From positions 1 through 28,975 of the forward strand of contig JAQUNU010000002.1 in assembly GCA_028717445.1 (NCBI GenBank): 28,975 bases of DNA, read 5' to 3'. The DNA is from Candidatus Portnoyibacteriota bacterium (GTDB lineage Bacteria; Patescibacteriota; Minisyncoccia; Portnoybacterales; GWB1-42-6). The position numbers and the translations under genes are program-made. The notes under the pieces are model-generated. The model saw only the letters and a program-made list of their open reading frames with translations. It made no database searches and had not been told where the DNA came from. Positions within the stretch are counted from its first letter, which is position 1; every line of letters begins with the position of its first letter. Of this stretch, positions 1 to 7,404 are shown in pieces.

Positions 1-1034
1 CCTCGATGCTCGACGTCGCAGTCTGGAAAAAATCAGGCCATTGGGATCATTACAAAGATGACATGTATTTTCTTAAAGCCGAGAAGGGTGAAAAAGAATT
101 CGCTTTACGGCCCATGGACTGCCCCGGCGCCATCACAATCTACAACAATTCGACAAAATCCTACCGCGACCTGCCTTTGCGCTATGCCGAACCAGGTCTT
201 ATCACCCGTAAAGAAAAATCAGGCCAGCTAAACGGCCTATTCCGGATGGCCCAATTTACGCAAGATGACGCGCACATTTTTATCGCGGCCGACCAGGTTG
301 AAAGCGAAATAAAAAATGTAGTGGCCTTGGTGGAAAAAATTTACAAACCCTTCGGCTTAAAAGCGGGCGTTTTTCTTTCAACCAGGCCGGATGATTTCAT
401 GGGCGAAAAAGAAACCTGGGAAAAAGCCGAAGCGGCGCTCAAAAAAGTTCTTGATGAGGTTTATGGTAAAAATTACGGAATTAAAGACAAAGATGGGGCT
501 TTTTACGGCCCTAAAATCGACTATCAGCTAGAAGACGCGCTCGGCCGCACCTGGCAATGCGCCACGATTCAGCTTGATTTCCAAATGCCCGAAAAATTTG
601 GCTGTAAATACACGGATAAAGAAGGCAAAGAGCAAACACCTGTTCTCGTGCATCGCACCATCATGGGTTGCTTTGAAAGATTCATGGGCGTTCTGATAGA
701 GCACTTTGCCGGCGCGCTGCCGCTTTGGCTTTCTCCCGAACAAATCTGGGTCGTGCCGATCGCCTCTCGCCATGAAGAATACGCGCTTAAAATTGCCGAG
801 GAACTCAAGGAAGAAAATATCCGAGTTGTCGTCAAAAACGAAAGTGAAACAATCGGCAAAAAGATCCGCGAAGGCGAAATTCAAAAAATTCCTTATCTTT
901 TGATCGTCGGCGACAAAGAAATTGAGGCGGATTCCGTGGCGGTGCGACAAAGAGGCAAAGGAGATTTGGGAATGATGCAATTGGAAAAATTCAAGAAAAA
1001 AGCCATGGAAGAGATCAAAACAAAAGCGATCTAA
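1..1034 (+). CDS. thrS: Threonyl-tRNA synthetase, 5'-truncated by the window edge
   Basis: Class II aminoacyl-tRNA synthetase that charges tRNA-Thr in the cytoplasm. The visible 342 residues cover the catalytic core and the C-terminal anticodon-binding domain. The reading frame runs off the left edge, so the first Met (position 6) is not the true start; the N-terminal TGS and editing domains would lie outside. The three zinc ligands of the family can be seen: Cys39 in PMDCPG, a His in DDAHIF and a His in VHRTIMG. FTQDDAHIF, YGPKIDY and QLDFQMPEKF match class II motifs 2 and 3. The C-terminal part (about residue 235 on) has the anticodon-domain pattern ending in VAVRQRGKGDLG. The gene ends 4 bases before a perfect palindromic terminator. 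Identification is secure. Confidence 0.97.
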   Translation, partial: SMLDVAVWKKSGHWDHYKDDMYFLKAEKGEKEFALRPMDCPGAITIYNNSTKSYRDLPLRYAEPGLITRKEKSGQLNGLFRMAQFTQDDAHIFIAADQVESEIKNVVALVEKIYKPFGLKAGVFLSTRPDDFMGEKETWEKAEAALKKVLDEVYGKNYGIKDKDGAFYGPKIDYQLEDALGRTWQCATIQLDFQMPEKFGCKYTDKEGKEQTPVLVHRTIMGCFERFMGVLIEHFAGALPLWLSPEQIWVVPIASRHEEYALKIAEELKEENIRVVVKNESETIGKKIREGEIQKIPYLLIVGDKEIEADSVAVRQRGKGDLGMMQLEKFKKKAMEEIKTKAI

Positions 1035-1038
1035 ATCT

Positions 1039-1072
1039 AAAAAAACGGCTCTTGCGCAAGAGCCGTTTTTTT
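1039..1072 (+). terminator. Intrinsic terminator after thrS
   Basis: A perfect 34-base palindrome. The arm AAAAACGGCTCTTGC is mirrored directly and ends in a run of seven T. It lies 4 bases after the thrS stop and separates thrS from miaB. Flanking A and T runs make it potentially bidirectional. Confidence 0.93.
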
Positions 1073-1093
1073 GTTGAAATATTTTTTCCGTTC

Positions 1094-1102
1094 TGTTAGC
1101 AT
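1094..1102 (+). promoter_or_regulatory. Candidate extended -10 promoter for miaB (leaderless start)
   Basis: TGTTAGCAT fits an extended -10 (TGn followed by TAGCAT). It ends 7 bases before the miaB ATG, so transcription would begin at or next to the start codon. No Shine-Dalgarno sequence lies in between. A weak TTGTTG at 1071-1076 is 20 bases upstream, too far for a good -35 box. This is inferred from spacing only. Confidence 0.4.
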
Positions 1103-1109
1103 TTAACCT

Positions 1110-2309
1110 ATGAAATATCACATCATCACCTACGGCTGCCAAATGAACCATTCCGACAGCGAGAAAATCGCCGGAGTGCTGGAATCGCGAGGATATAAGC
1201 CCGCCAAAAGCGAAGCCGAGGCTGATTTGCTTGTGCTGAATTCCTGTTCGGTCCGCGCGGCGGCTGTCCATAGAATTTATTCAAAGATCAATAAGAACCA
1301 GGAGAAAAAGATCATTCTGGCAGGATGCGTGGTTGAAAAAGACAAACAGGCTTTGAAAGAAAAGGTCAGCGAAATTTGGCATCCGGATTCATATTTTTCC
1401 TGCACGCCTCTGATCAAAAATACGGCCACAGCTTATGTTCCGATTATGACCGGTTGCAATAATTTCTGCGCCTATTGCGTTGTCCCTTATACCCGCGGCC
1501 GCGAAAGATCACGGAAGGCGGAAAAAATTATTACCGAGACAAAAAACCTAATAGAAAAAGGATATAAAGAAATCGTGCTTCTGGGACAAAACGTCAATTC
1601 TTATGTCGATGAGAAAATTAATTTCCCCGCACTTTTGCGGAAAGTGAATAAAATCGAAGGTGATTTTAACTTTTCTTTTCTCACCTCTCATCCCAAAGAC
1701 ATGTCCGATGAATTGATTGAAACAATTGCCAAATGCGAAAAGCTTTCGTCTTATATCCATCTGCCCGTCCAGGCCGGAGATAATCAAGTTTTAAAAAACA
1801 TGAACCGGCGCTACACAGTGGGACACTATAAAAAATTGATCAAGAATGTTCGCGCCTCATTTAAAAAATACCGGCCAAGCTTTCCTCCTTTGGCTGTCTC
1901 AACCGACATTATTGTCGGCTTCCCCGGTGAAACGAAAAAACAATTCCAAAAAACAGCCAAACTGATGAGGGAAATGAAATTTGATATGGTATACCTGGCT
2001 CAATACTCGCCCCGCCCAGGAACCGTCGCCTCAAAAATGAAAGATGATGTCCCACAGTCAGAAAAAAAGAGGCGCTGGGATGTTTTAAATGAAATTTTAA
2101 AAAAGACCGCTTTGGCGGCAAATAAAAAATATATCGGCAAAATTGTTGAAGCGATTGCGCAAAATGAATCATCCGGCCGCACTTTCACGATCAAAAATCT
2201 CAAGTTCACTTCTGATAAAAAAACTCAACCCGGAAATATCATCAAGATAAAGATAGAAAAAGCCACATCCTGGGGCTTATCGGGCAAAGCGTCTGATGAA
2301 ACAAAATAA
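1110..2309 (+). CDS. miaB: tRNA-2-methylthio-N6-dimethylallyladenosine synthase (radical SAM)
   Basis: MiaB adds the 2-methylthio group to i6A at position 37 of tRNAs reading UNN codons, using two 4Fe-4S clusters. In the 399 residues, the N-terminal UPF0004 cluster ligands are Cys10 (YGCQMN), Cys46 (NSCSVR) and Cys73 (AGCVV). The radical-SAM CxxxCxxC is Cys116-Cys120-Cys123 in CNNFCAYC. A TRAM domain follows from about residue 335. It is somewhat shorter than typical MiaB (about 440-450), with a compact linker between the UPF0004 and radical SAM parts. MiaB is preferred over RimO or MtaB because of the GCQMN motif and because miaA overlaps its end by 14 bases; MiaA makes the substrate of MiaB. 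The ATG has no Shine-Dalgarno sequence. Confidence 0.94.
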   Translation: MKYHIITYGCQMNHSDSEKIAGVLESRGYKPAKSEAEADLLVLNSCSVRAAAVHRIYSKINKNQEKKIILAGCVVEKDKQALKEKVSEIWHPDSYFSCTPLIKNTATAYVPIMTGCNNFCAYCVVPYTRGRERSRKAEKIITETKNLIEKGYKEIVLLGQNVNSYVDEKINFPALLRKVNKIEGDFNFSFLTSHPKDMSDELIETIAKCEKLSSYIHLPVQAGDNQVLKNMNRRYTVGHYKKLIKNVRASFKKYRPSFPPLAVSTDIIVGFPGETKKQFQKTAKLMREMKFDMVYLAQYSPRPGTVASKMKDDVPQSEKKRRWDVLNEILKKTALAANKKYIGKIVEAIAQNESSGRTFTIKNLKFTSDKKTQPGNIIKIKIEKATSWGLSGKASDETK

Positions 2310-3240
2310 ACCAAAAATCATTGTTGTTTTAGGACCAACCGCCTGCGGCAAGTCGGATTTAGCCGTGGAATTGGCCAAAAAATTCAACGGCGAGGTAATT
2401 TCAGCCGATTCACGCCAGGTCTATCGCGGCATGGATTTGGGCTCCGGAAAAATCACTAAAAAAGAAATGCAAGGCATTCCGCATTATCTTTTGGATGTGG
2501 CCAGTCCGAAACAAAGATTCAGCGCCGGCCAATTCCAGAAAATGGCGCAAAAAGCCATCAAAAAAATCCAGGCCAAAGACAAAATTTCGATTGTCTGCGG
2601 CGGCACTGGCTTTTACATCCGCGCGGTTGCCGAAAATCTATCCATTCCGGAAGTTAAGCCCGATCTAAAATTAAGAGGCCAGCTCGAGAAAAAATCGGCC
2701 GAAAATCTTTTTGGAGAATTAAAAAGAATAGATCCGGAGAGAGCTCTAAATATTGATTCCAAAAACAAGCGCCGCCTTGTGCGTACCCTGGAAATTATTT
2801 ATAAAACCGGCCAACCCGTAACTCCGCTGGAACCAAAAGAAAACCCAAACGAAACTCTTTTTATTGGCATCAAAAAACCGGAAAAAGAATTAAAAAAGCG
2901 CATTGCGCTGCGCCTTGAGAAAAGACTGAAACAGGGCATGATCAAAGAGGTGCAAAATTTAAGAAAATCAGGCCTTTCCTGGAAGCGGCTGGAAAGCTTT
3001 GGCCTGGAATACAAATGGATTGCCTTATTTTTGCAAGATAAAATCACCCGTCAAGAAATGATTCTTCGCCTCCAAAAAGATAGCGAACATTTTGCCAAAC
3101 GCCAACTGGTTTTTTTCAAAAAATATCCAGGGCAAGAAAAGATAAGATGGGTTAAAAATAAAAAACAGGCGGCCTTATTGATAGAAAAGTTTTTAAAACA
3201 AAAACTTTCTACTAAACTATTTGGACGGCCGTCAATTTAG
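2296..3240 (+). CDS. miaA: tRNA dimethylallyltransferase
   Basis: MiaA transfers the dimethylallyl group from DMAPP to N6 of A37 in tRNA, the step before MiaB. The 314-residue protein has the P-loop GPTACGKS at 13-20, the SADSRQVYRGMD substrate motif around 36-46, a GIPHYLLD segment and CGGTGFYIRA. The C-terminal half has the usual FAKRQLVFFKK pattern. Length is normal for the family. Its start overlaps the miaB end by 14 bases, so the two are co-transcribed and probably translationally coupled. The last codons (STKLFGRPSI) fall inside an 11-bp inverted repeat that includes the stop codon. Confidence 0.96.
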   Translation: MKQNKPKIIVVLGPTACGKSDLAVELAKKFNGEVISADSRQVYRGMDLGSGKITKKEMQGIPHYLLDVASPKQRFSAGQFQKMAQKAIKKIQAKDKISIVCGGTGFYIRAVAENLSIPEVKPDLKLRGQLEKKSAENLFGELKRIDPERALNIDSKNKRRLVRTLEIIYKTGQPVTPLEPKENPNETLFIGIKKPEKELKKRIALRLEKRLKQGMIKEVQNLRKSGLSWKRLESFGLEYKWIALFLQDKITRQEMILRLQKDSEHFAKRQLVFFKKYPGQEKIRWVKNKKQAALLIEKFLKQKLSTKLFGRPSI

Positions 3241-3248
3241 TTTAGTAG
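3209..3248 (+). terminator. Inverted repeat across the miaA stop
   Basis: The arm CTACTAAACTA at 3209-3219 pairs perfectly with 3238-3248. The loop holds the small palindrome GACGGCCGTC. There is no T run directly after it, so it may be an RNA end-protecting hairpin instead of a classical terminator. A second hairpin (CACGCC/GGCGTG, 3261-3280) follows. Confidence 0.45.
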
Positions 3249-3308
3249 CTATTATTTAAGCACGCCGGACGCCTGGCGTGTTTCTCAAAAATTTTTATTA
3301 ACAGAGCC

Positions 3309-3333
3309 AAAAAACGCCTCGCGGCGTTTTTTT
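3309..3333. terminator. Bidirectional terminator between convergent miaA and gatB
   Basis: AAAAAACGCC (3309-3318), the loop TCGC and GGCGTTTTTT (3323-3332) form a perfect stem with A and T runs on both sides. It overlaps the gatB stop codon on the minus strand and also catches read-through from miaA. Confidence 0.85.
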
Positions 3334-4810
3334 ATGTCTCTGGCTGGTCGCTAGCTGCTAACTTCTTCTTTAAAATCCCCTCCGCCACCTGCGGATTAGC
3401 GCGGCCTTTGGTCGCGGCCATCACCTTGCCGAGTAAAAACTGGATCGCCTTTTCTTTGCCTTTTTTATATTCCCCAACCGGTCCCGGATTCTTTGAAATG
3501 ACTTCGGCAATCGCGCCATCAAGCTCCGATTCGTCACTCAACTGCGCCAGATTTTTTTCCTCGATCACATGACTTGGATCGACTCCGGTCTTAAACATTT
3601 CAGCCAACACTGCCTGGGCGGCGCTGGAAGAAACTACTCCCTGAGCTGTTAATTTGATGAATTCGGCAAAATTTTCCGCCGTAATTTTCAAATCCTTGAA
3701 ATCGGCATTATTTTGCGCCAGAAGCTTCTGTAGCTCGGTGATCATATAATTAGCCGCGAGTTTCAACGCTTTTTCAATCCGGATCTCAGGCTCGCTGCTT
3801 TTGGCCCAGGCCTTCAATTCGCTGGCCATATTTTCAAAATAGTCGCCCAGTTCTTTTCTGGCTATCATGATCTCGGCATCTGCTTCAGGCAGAAAATGCT
3901 CGGCCATAAACCTTGCCTTTCTGGCCTGGGGCAGCTCAGGCAAAGGGCCCAGCTCGTCCAAAAATATTTTGGGTTCGATCGGCGGCAGGTCTGGTTCGGG
4001 AAAATATCGATAATCATGTGCCTCTTCTTTAGTCCGCTGGGAAACGGTGACCTGCTTGCTTTCGTTCCAGCCGCGCGTTTCCTGAATTATTTTTTCGCCG
4101 TTTAGAAGCGCTTTTTCCTGGCGCTTTATTTCATATTCAATGCTTTTTTCAACTGCCTTAAAAGAATTTATATTTTTGACCTCAACTTTCGTACCAAATT
4201 CCTTTGACCCCTCCGGCCGCAAACTGATATTAACCTCGCATCTCATCTGCCCTTTTTCCATGTCCGCGTCGGAAACCCTGATATAGCGCAAAATCATTTG
4301 CAGTTCCTGGCAAAATTTCTTGGCTTCGGCCGCGCTTGTAATATCCGGCTCGGTGACAAGCTCCATCATAGGCACTCCCGCGCGATTATAATCAACCAAA
4401 GAATAATCAGCTCCGGCCGGATGAGAAAGTTTTCCCGTATCTTCCTCCAGATGTATTCGCGTAATCCCTATTTTCTTTCCGTTGATCTCCAAAAATCCTT
4501 TTTCCGAAAGCGGCTTGTCATATTGACTGATCTGATAACCTTTGGGCAAATCGGGATAAAAATAATTTTTGCGGTCAAATTTTGAAAATTCAGCAATTTG
4601 GCAATTCAACGCTTGAGCGGTCCGCAAAACCATTTTGATAGCTTCGCGGTTAGCCACGGGCAAAGTCCCTGGTTGACCAGTGCAAACCGGACAAATATGA
4701 ATATTTGCCTCTTTTTCCAACCCAAAAACGTTCTCGCAGCCGCAGAACATTTTTGTTTTGGTTTTCAGTTCGGCATGAATTTCCATGCCAATCACCGCTT
4801 CATATTTCAT
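3332..4810 (-). CDS. gatB: Aspartyl/glutamyl-tRNA(Asn/Gln) amidotransferase subunit B
   Basis: GatB is the kinase/transferase subunit of GatCAB. That enzyme converts Glu-tRNA-Gln or Asp-tRNA-Asn to the cognate amide, which implies no free-standing pathway for at least one of these. The 492 residues show the N-terminal YEAVIGMEIHAELKTKTKMF signature, the CGC and CPVC cysteine pairs expected for a structural zinc, GVPMMELVTEPDI, and a full C-terminal YqeY-like tRNA-binding domain (from about 330, including the GPVGEYKKGKEKA segment). gatA and gatC are not in the window. It lies 37 bases after folD and may be the last gene of the glyA run. No clear Shine-Dalgarno precedes the ATG. Confidence 0.96.
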   Translation of the reverse strand: MKYEAVIGMEIHAELKTKTKMFCGCENVFGLEKEANIHICPVCTGQPGTLPVANREAIKMVLRTAQALNCQIAEFSKFDRKNYFYPDLPKGYQISQYDKPLSEKGFLEINGKKIGITRIHLEEDTGKLSHPAGADYSLVDYNRAGVPMMELVTEPDITSAAEAKKFCQELQMILRYIRVSDADMEKGQMRCEVNISLRPEGSKEFGTKVEVKNINSFKAVEKSIEYEIKRQEKALLNGEKIIQETRGWNESKQVTVSQRTKEEAHDYRYFPEPDLPPIEPKIFLDELGPLPELPQARKARFMAEHFLPEADAEIMIARKELGDYFENMASELKAWAKSSEPEIRIEKALKLAANYMITELQKLLAQNNADFKDLKITAENFAEFIKLTAQGVVSSSAAQAVLAEMFKTGVDPSHVIEEKNLAQLSDESELDGAIAEVISKNPGPVGEYKKGKEKAIQFLLGKVMAATKGRANPQVAEGILKKKLAASDQPET

Positions 4811-4847
4811 AATCTAATCTTAACAACGCTCTTTATGAAAAGCAACA

Positions 4848-5720
4848 TTATTTTATCTTCTGCAATAATTCCATACTAGAGATTTTAGATGCAGATAAAT
4901 AAACATTTTTCAGAAGCAAGGCCACAGTCAGCGGCCCGAGTCCGCCCGGAACCGGAGTTAGAAAAGCCGCCTTTGACTGAACTCTTTTGGCGTCCACGTC
5001 TCCGACCACTTTACCGTCATGAAAACGGGTGACTCCGCCGTCGATCAAAATCGCGCCCTCTTTGATGACATCCCCCTTGATAAAGCTGGGACAACCCAAA
5101 GCCATTATCAGAATATCGGCTTCGTGGACCTCTTTTTCCGCACCAAAAACAACACAGGTATTTCTGACCATATAATCGGCCTGAATTCCATTGCGTTCCA
5201 AAACTAATTTCAAGGTCTCACCAAAAACCTGGGAATTAACCAACGCCAGCGCTTTTTTGGCTGAAAAATTATTTAAAGCGGATTCAATCGCCTGCATTAT
5301 GGCCATGGGAAAAACCGGCAAAAAGAAGGGCTCTTTTCCTTTTTCCAAAAGCCGCCGGTTCTCGAGATGAAAACCGTCGACGTCTTTTTCCGGCTTGATC
5401 GAAGCGATTATTTCATCACCGTTAAAAACTGCCGGCAAAGGCAGCTGGACAATAACGCCGTGAATCTTTTCATCCTCATTAAGCTCTTTGATTTTGGCAA
5501 TAATTTCCTCTTGTTTGGCCTCGCGGCTAAAATTAATTTCAGAAAAAGCGATGCCGATTTTCTTGGCCGCCTCTTTTTTAAGCCGCACATATAATCTCGA
5601 TGATTCATCGTCTCCAATTAAAATAACAGCCAGGCCAGGCCGGATATTTTCTTTTTTGATATGCTTTTTAATATCGCCCAGAATCTTCTGGGCGACTTTT
5701 TTCCCGTCAAATAAAATCAT
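4848..5720 (-). CDS. folD: FolD-family methylene-THF dehydrogenase/cyclohydrolase, with a divergent NADP site
   Basis: FolD interconverts methylene-, methenyl- and formyl-THF. The 290-residue protein keeps the catalytic and folate-site residues of the N-terminal domain: Tyr44 and Lys48 in YVRLK, Gln92 in VQLPLP and Asp115 in KDVDGFH. The C-terminal LTPVPGGLGPLTVALL is also present. The nucleotide-binding signature GRSxxVGxP reads VNSQVFGET (161-169), so Gly-Arg and Pro are lost while Ser163 and Gly167 remain. The usual PCTPxG segment reads LPVFPMA. Cofactor preference, or even the dehydrogenase step, may therefore differ. It starts 12 bases after dut, in the same run as the dTMP genes, which consume methylene-THF. 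Confidence 0.9.
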   Translation of the reverse strand: MILFDGKKVAQKILGDIKKHIKKENIRPGLAVILIGDDESSRLYVRLKKEAAKKIGIAFSEINFSREAKQEEIIAKIKELNEDEKIHGVIVQLPLPAVFNGDEIIASIKPEKDVDGFHLENRRLLEKGKEPFFLPVFPMAIMQAIESALNNFSAKKALALVNSQVFGETLKLVLERNGIQADYMVRNTCVVFGAEKEVHEADILIMALGCPSFIKGDVIKEGAILIDGGVTRFHDGKVVGDVDAKRVQSKAAFLTPVPGGLGPLTVALLLKNVYLSASKISSMELLQKIK

Positions 5721-5732
5721 TATGATGGCTGT

Positions 5733-6158
5733 TTAATTCAAACCGGTGCTTCCATATCTTCCCTGCCCCCGGTTTGTTCCAGGAAACTCCTCCATAAACT
5801 CTATTTTAGGCGTTTCCACCTTTTGAATCAAGACCTGGGCGATCTTTTGCCCTTTCTTTATTTTGAAATCTTCCTTCCCCAGATTTATCAAGCCGATTAA
5901 ATATTCACCGGTATAGTTGCTGTCAAAAACGCCGCCCAGGGTTTTTACGCCATATTTATGAGATGGTCCACCCTTATCCCAAACAAGCGCGGCGTATCCT
6001 TTCGGGATTTTCATCGCGATGCCGGTTTTAACAACATATTTTTCGCCCGGCTTCATCAAGCGGTCTTCGATGGAAAACAAATCCATGCCCGCGTCTCCTT
6101 TCAAAGAAAAAACCGGAATCTTTGCATCCGGGTGAAGTTTTTTGACCAAAATTTTCAT
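5733..6158 (-). CDS. dut: dUTP diphosphatase (dUTPase)
   Basis: Hydrolyses dUTP to dUMP and PPi, keeping uracil out of DNA and feeding thymidylate synthesis. The frame can be extended to 6185, but the ATG at 6158 is preferred: it forms an ATGA overlap with the tmk stop and starts the typical MKILVKKLHPDAK N-terminus (141 aa). The family motifs are present in order: GDAGMDLFS (1), WDKGGPSHKYGV (2, with DKGG instead of the common RSG), GVFDSNYTGE with the catalytic Asp (3), KGQKIAQVLI (4) and the glycine-rich RGQGRYGSTG at the C-terminus (5). Length fits a trimeric dUTPase. folD follows 12 bases later. Confidence 0.93.
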   Translation of the reverse strand: MKILVKKLHPDAKIPVFSLKGDAGMDLFSIEDRLMKPGEKYVVKTGIAMKIPKGYAALVWDKGGPSHKYGVKTLGGVFDSNYTGEYLIGLINLGKEDFKIKKGQKIAQVLIQKVETPKIEFMEEFPGTNRGQGRYGSTGLN

Positions 6159-6844
6159 TTGAGTATTTTTTTCAATTCTTTCCAAACAAGATCATTCACC
6201 TCCCTTTTAGACAGCAAACGATCGTCCTGGACACAATTAATTCTTATCCAATTATTGTTTTTTTGGATGATTTTCAAAGCGCTCTCGCGGGCCGCGCGCA
6301 GATGATCGGCGCTGCTCTCGTGCGCGTCCGCCCTGCCTTTCAAATAATCCTTCTTTTTCTTCGCTGATTTATTTTTCAAGAGATTTAAAACAAAATCAGT
6401 GGGCACATCAAGAAACAAAATGGCGCTGGGTCTGGGAATTTTAAAAATTCCAAACTCCATTCTGTCAAGCCAGGACAAAAAATCCTCCCTCTCCTTGTCG
6501 TCACCTATCTTGCCGCCCTGATGCATCTGGTTGGAACTCGTATAACGATCAGCCAAAACCATGCATCCTTCATCAAGCCATTTTTTTATCTCCGTGCTTG
6601 ATTCAAACCGGTCGGCCGCATATAAAGCGGAGGCGACATATGGGCTAAACTGACGAAAGTCTCCATGCTCACCGGCCAGGCATTCGCCGATCATTTTCCC
6701 GAAAAGATTTTCGTAATATCTGGGAAAATCGATGGTTTTTACTCTAATCCCTGCTCCCTTTAAGCGGCTAACTAGCAATTTTACCTGCGTCGCCTTGCCG
6801 CTGCCGTCCGTACCGTCTACGACTATGAATTTCCCTTTTTTCAT
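6155..6844 (-). CDS. tmk: Thymidylate (dTMP) kinase
   Basis: Phosphorylates dTMP to dTDP, the step after thymidylate synthase. The 229 residues carry the P-loop GTDGSGKAT (11-19; Ala where Ser or Thr is usual), the DFPRY motif near 39-43 that binds the substrate, the DRY motif at 99-101 (ADRYTSSNQMHQG) and a basic LID segment (KKKKDYLKGRADAHE). It is slightly longer than E. coli Tmk. It ends in an ATGA overlap with dut. It is separated from the upstream deaminase gene by a perfect hairpin (6860-6886), where base composition also changes. Confidence 0.93.
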   Translation of the reverse strand: MKKGKFIVVDGTDGSGKATQVKLLVSRLKGAGIRVKTIDFPRYYENLFGKMIGECLAGEHGDFRQFSPYVASALYAADRFESSTEIKKWLDEGCMVLADRYTSSNQMHQGGKIGDDKEREDFLSWLDRMEFGIFKIPRPSAILFLDVPTDFVLNLLKNKSAKKKKDYLKGRADAHESSADHLRAARESALKIIQKNNNWIRINCVQDDRLLSKREVNDLVWKELKKILK

Positions 6845-6859
6845 TTTTTTAAATTAATT

Positions 6860-6886
6860 CAAGGGGACTGAATATTAGTCCCCTTG
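6860..6886. repeat. Perfect hairpin between the deaminase gene and tmk
   Basis: CAAGGGGACT (6860-6869) pairs perfectly with AGTCCCCTTG (6877-6886) around a 7-base loop, immediately after the deaminase stop codon. No strong T run follows on the minus strand, so termination would be weak at best. It may be an RNA-processing or stability element. It marks the downstream edge of the AT-rich five-gene block. Confidence 0.6.
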
Positions 6887-7393
6887 TCATGCATCTACCC
6901 TCTTTGAATAATGGTTAAAAAGCTGCCAAGATCCAGAAAGAAGATAAACGTTTTTGATCTCTGCTTCAATTATTTTATCCCAACATGGCTTGCAGCACCA
7001 CCAATGACCAAAAAGATACAAATCTGAACCCCTAACCGCATCAAGACCAGATTTTTTAACGGCATCACGAACAGCTCTATTTTCCGCATGCTCTTTGTGG
7101 GTGGCGCAACCAGGACAAAGCCAATATTTCGTTCCTGATTTAATATGAATTCTTTTCCTGATACACCAACCTTTTGCGTGGAGTTTTATCAAAAAATGAT
7201 TTTTAAAACCAACTTGATTAGCTCCGCTGCCTAAAATTATTCCATCTTTTACCACAACAGCGCCCGTTGGCTGCAATTCATCAGTACTTTCCGTATTTCT
7301 GATACGCATAGCGAGCGTCATAAATTTATTATTCTCTTCCACATAAAATATTTCTCTTCCTTCGGGAATGTAGGGATATTCTATTTTTAGCAT
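6887..7393 (-). CDS. Cytidine/deoxycytidylate deaminase-fold protein (probable dCMP deaminase)
   Basis: Zinc-dependent deaminase fold, expected to convert dCMP (or a related deoxycytidylate) to dUMP. In the 168 residues the HAE motif is at 102-104 (Glu104 as proton shuttle) and the CxxC zinc ligands are Cys134 and Cys137 in CCKPC; the usual PCxxC has Cys in place of Pro. Before HAE there is an extra CPGCATH segment (Cys93, Cys96, His99), which could form a second metal site as in some dCMP deaminases. The start is well set: AGGAGG lies about 8 bases before the ATG, one of few clear Shine-Dalgarno sites here. It is 11 bases after the dcd-like gene. The exact substrate is inferred from context. 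Confidence 0.78.
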   Translation of the reverse strand: MLKIEYPYIPEGREIFYVEENNKFMTLAMRIRNTESTDELQPTGAVVVKDGIILGSGANQVGFKNHFLIKLHAKGWCIRKRIHIKSGTKYWLCPGCATHKEHAENRAVRDAVKKSGLDAVRGSDLYLFGHWWCCKPCWDKIIEAEIKNVYLLSGSWQLFNHYSKRVDA

Positions 7394-7404
7394 AAATCAT
7401 CCTC

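Noticed and set aside
528..1271. 247-aa minus-strand open frame opposite thrS and miaB
   Set aside because: It crosses two well-identified plus-strand genes and the thrS terminator, and its sequence is the low-complexity mirror expected of antisense frames.
1110..2309. RimO or MtaB instead of MiaB
   Set aside because: The N-terminal GCQMN motif and the overlapping miaA favour MiaB.
6159..6185. Longer dUTPase start at 6185
   Set aside because: The internal ATG at 6158 forms an ATGA overlap with tmk and begins the conserved N-terminus; the extra nine residues look like out-of-frame tmk.
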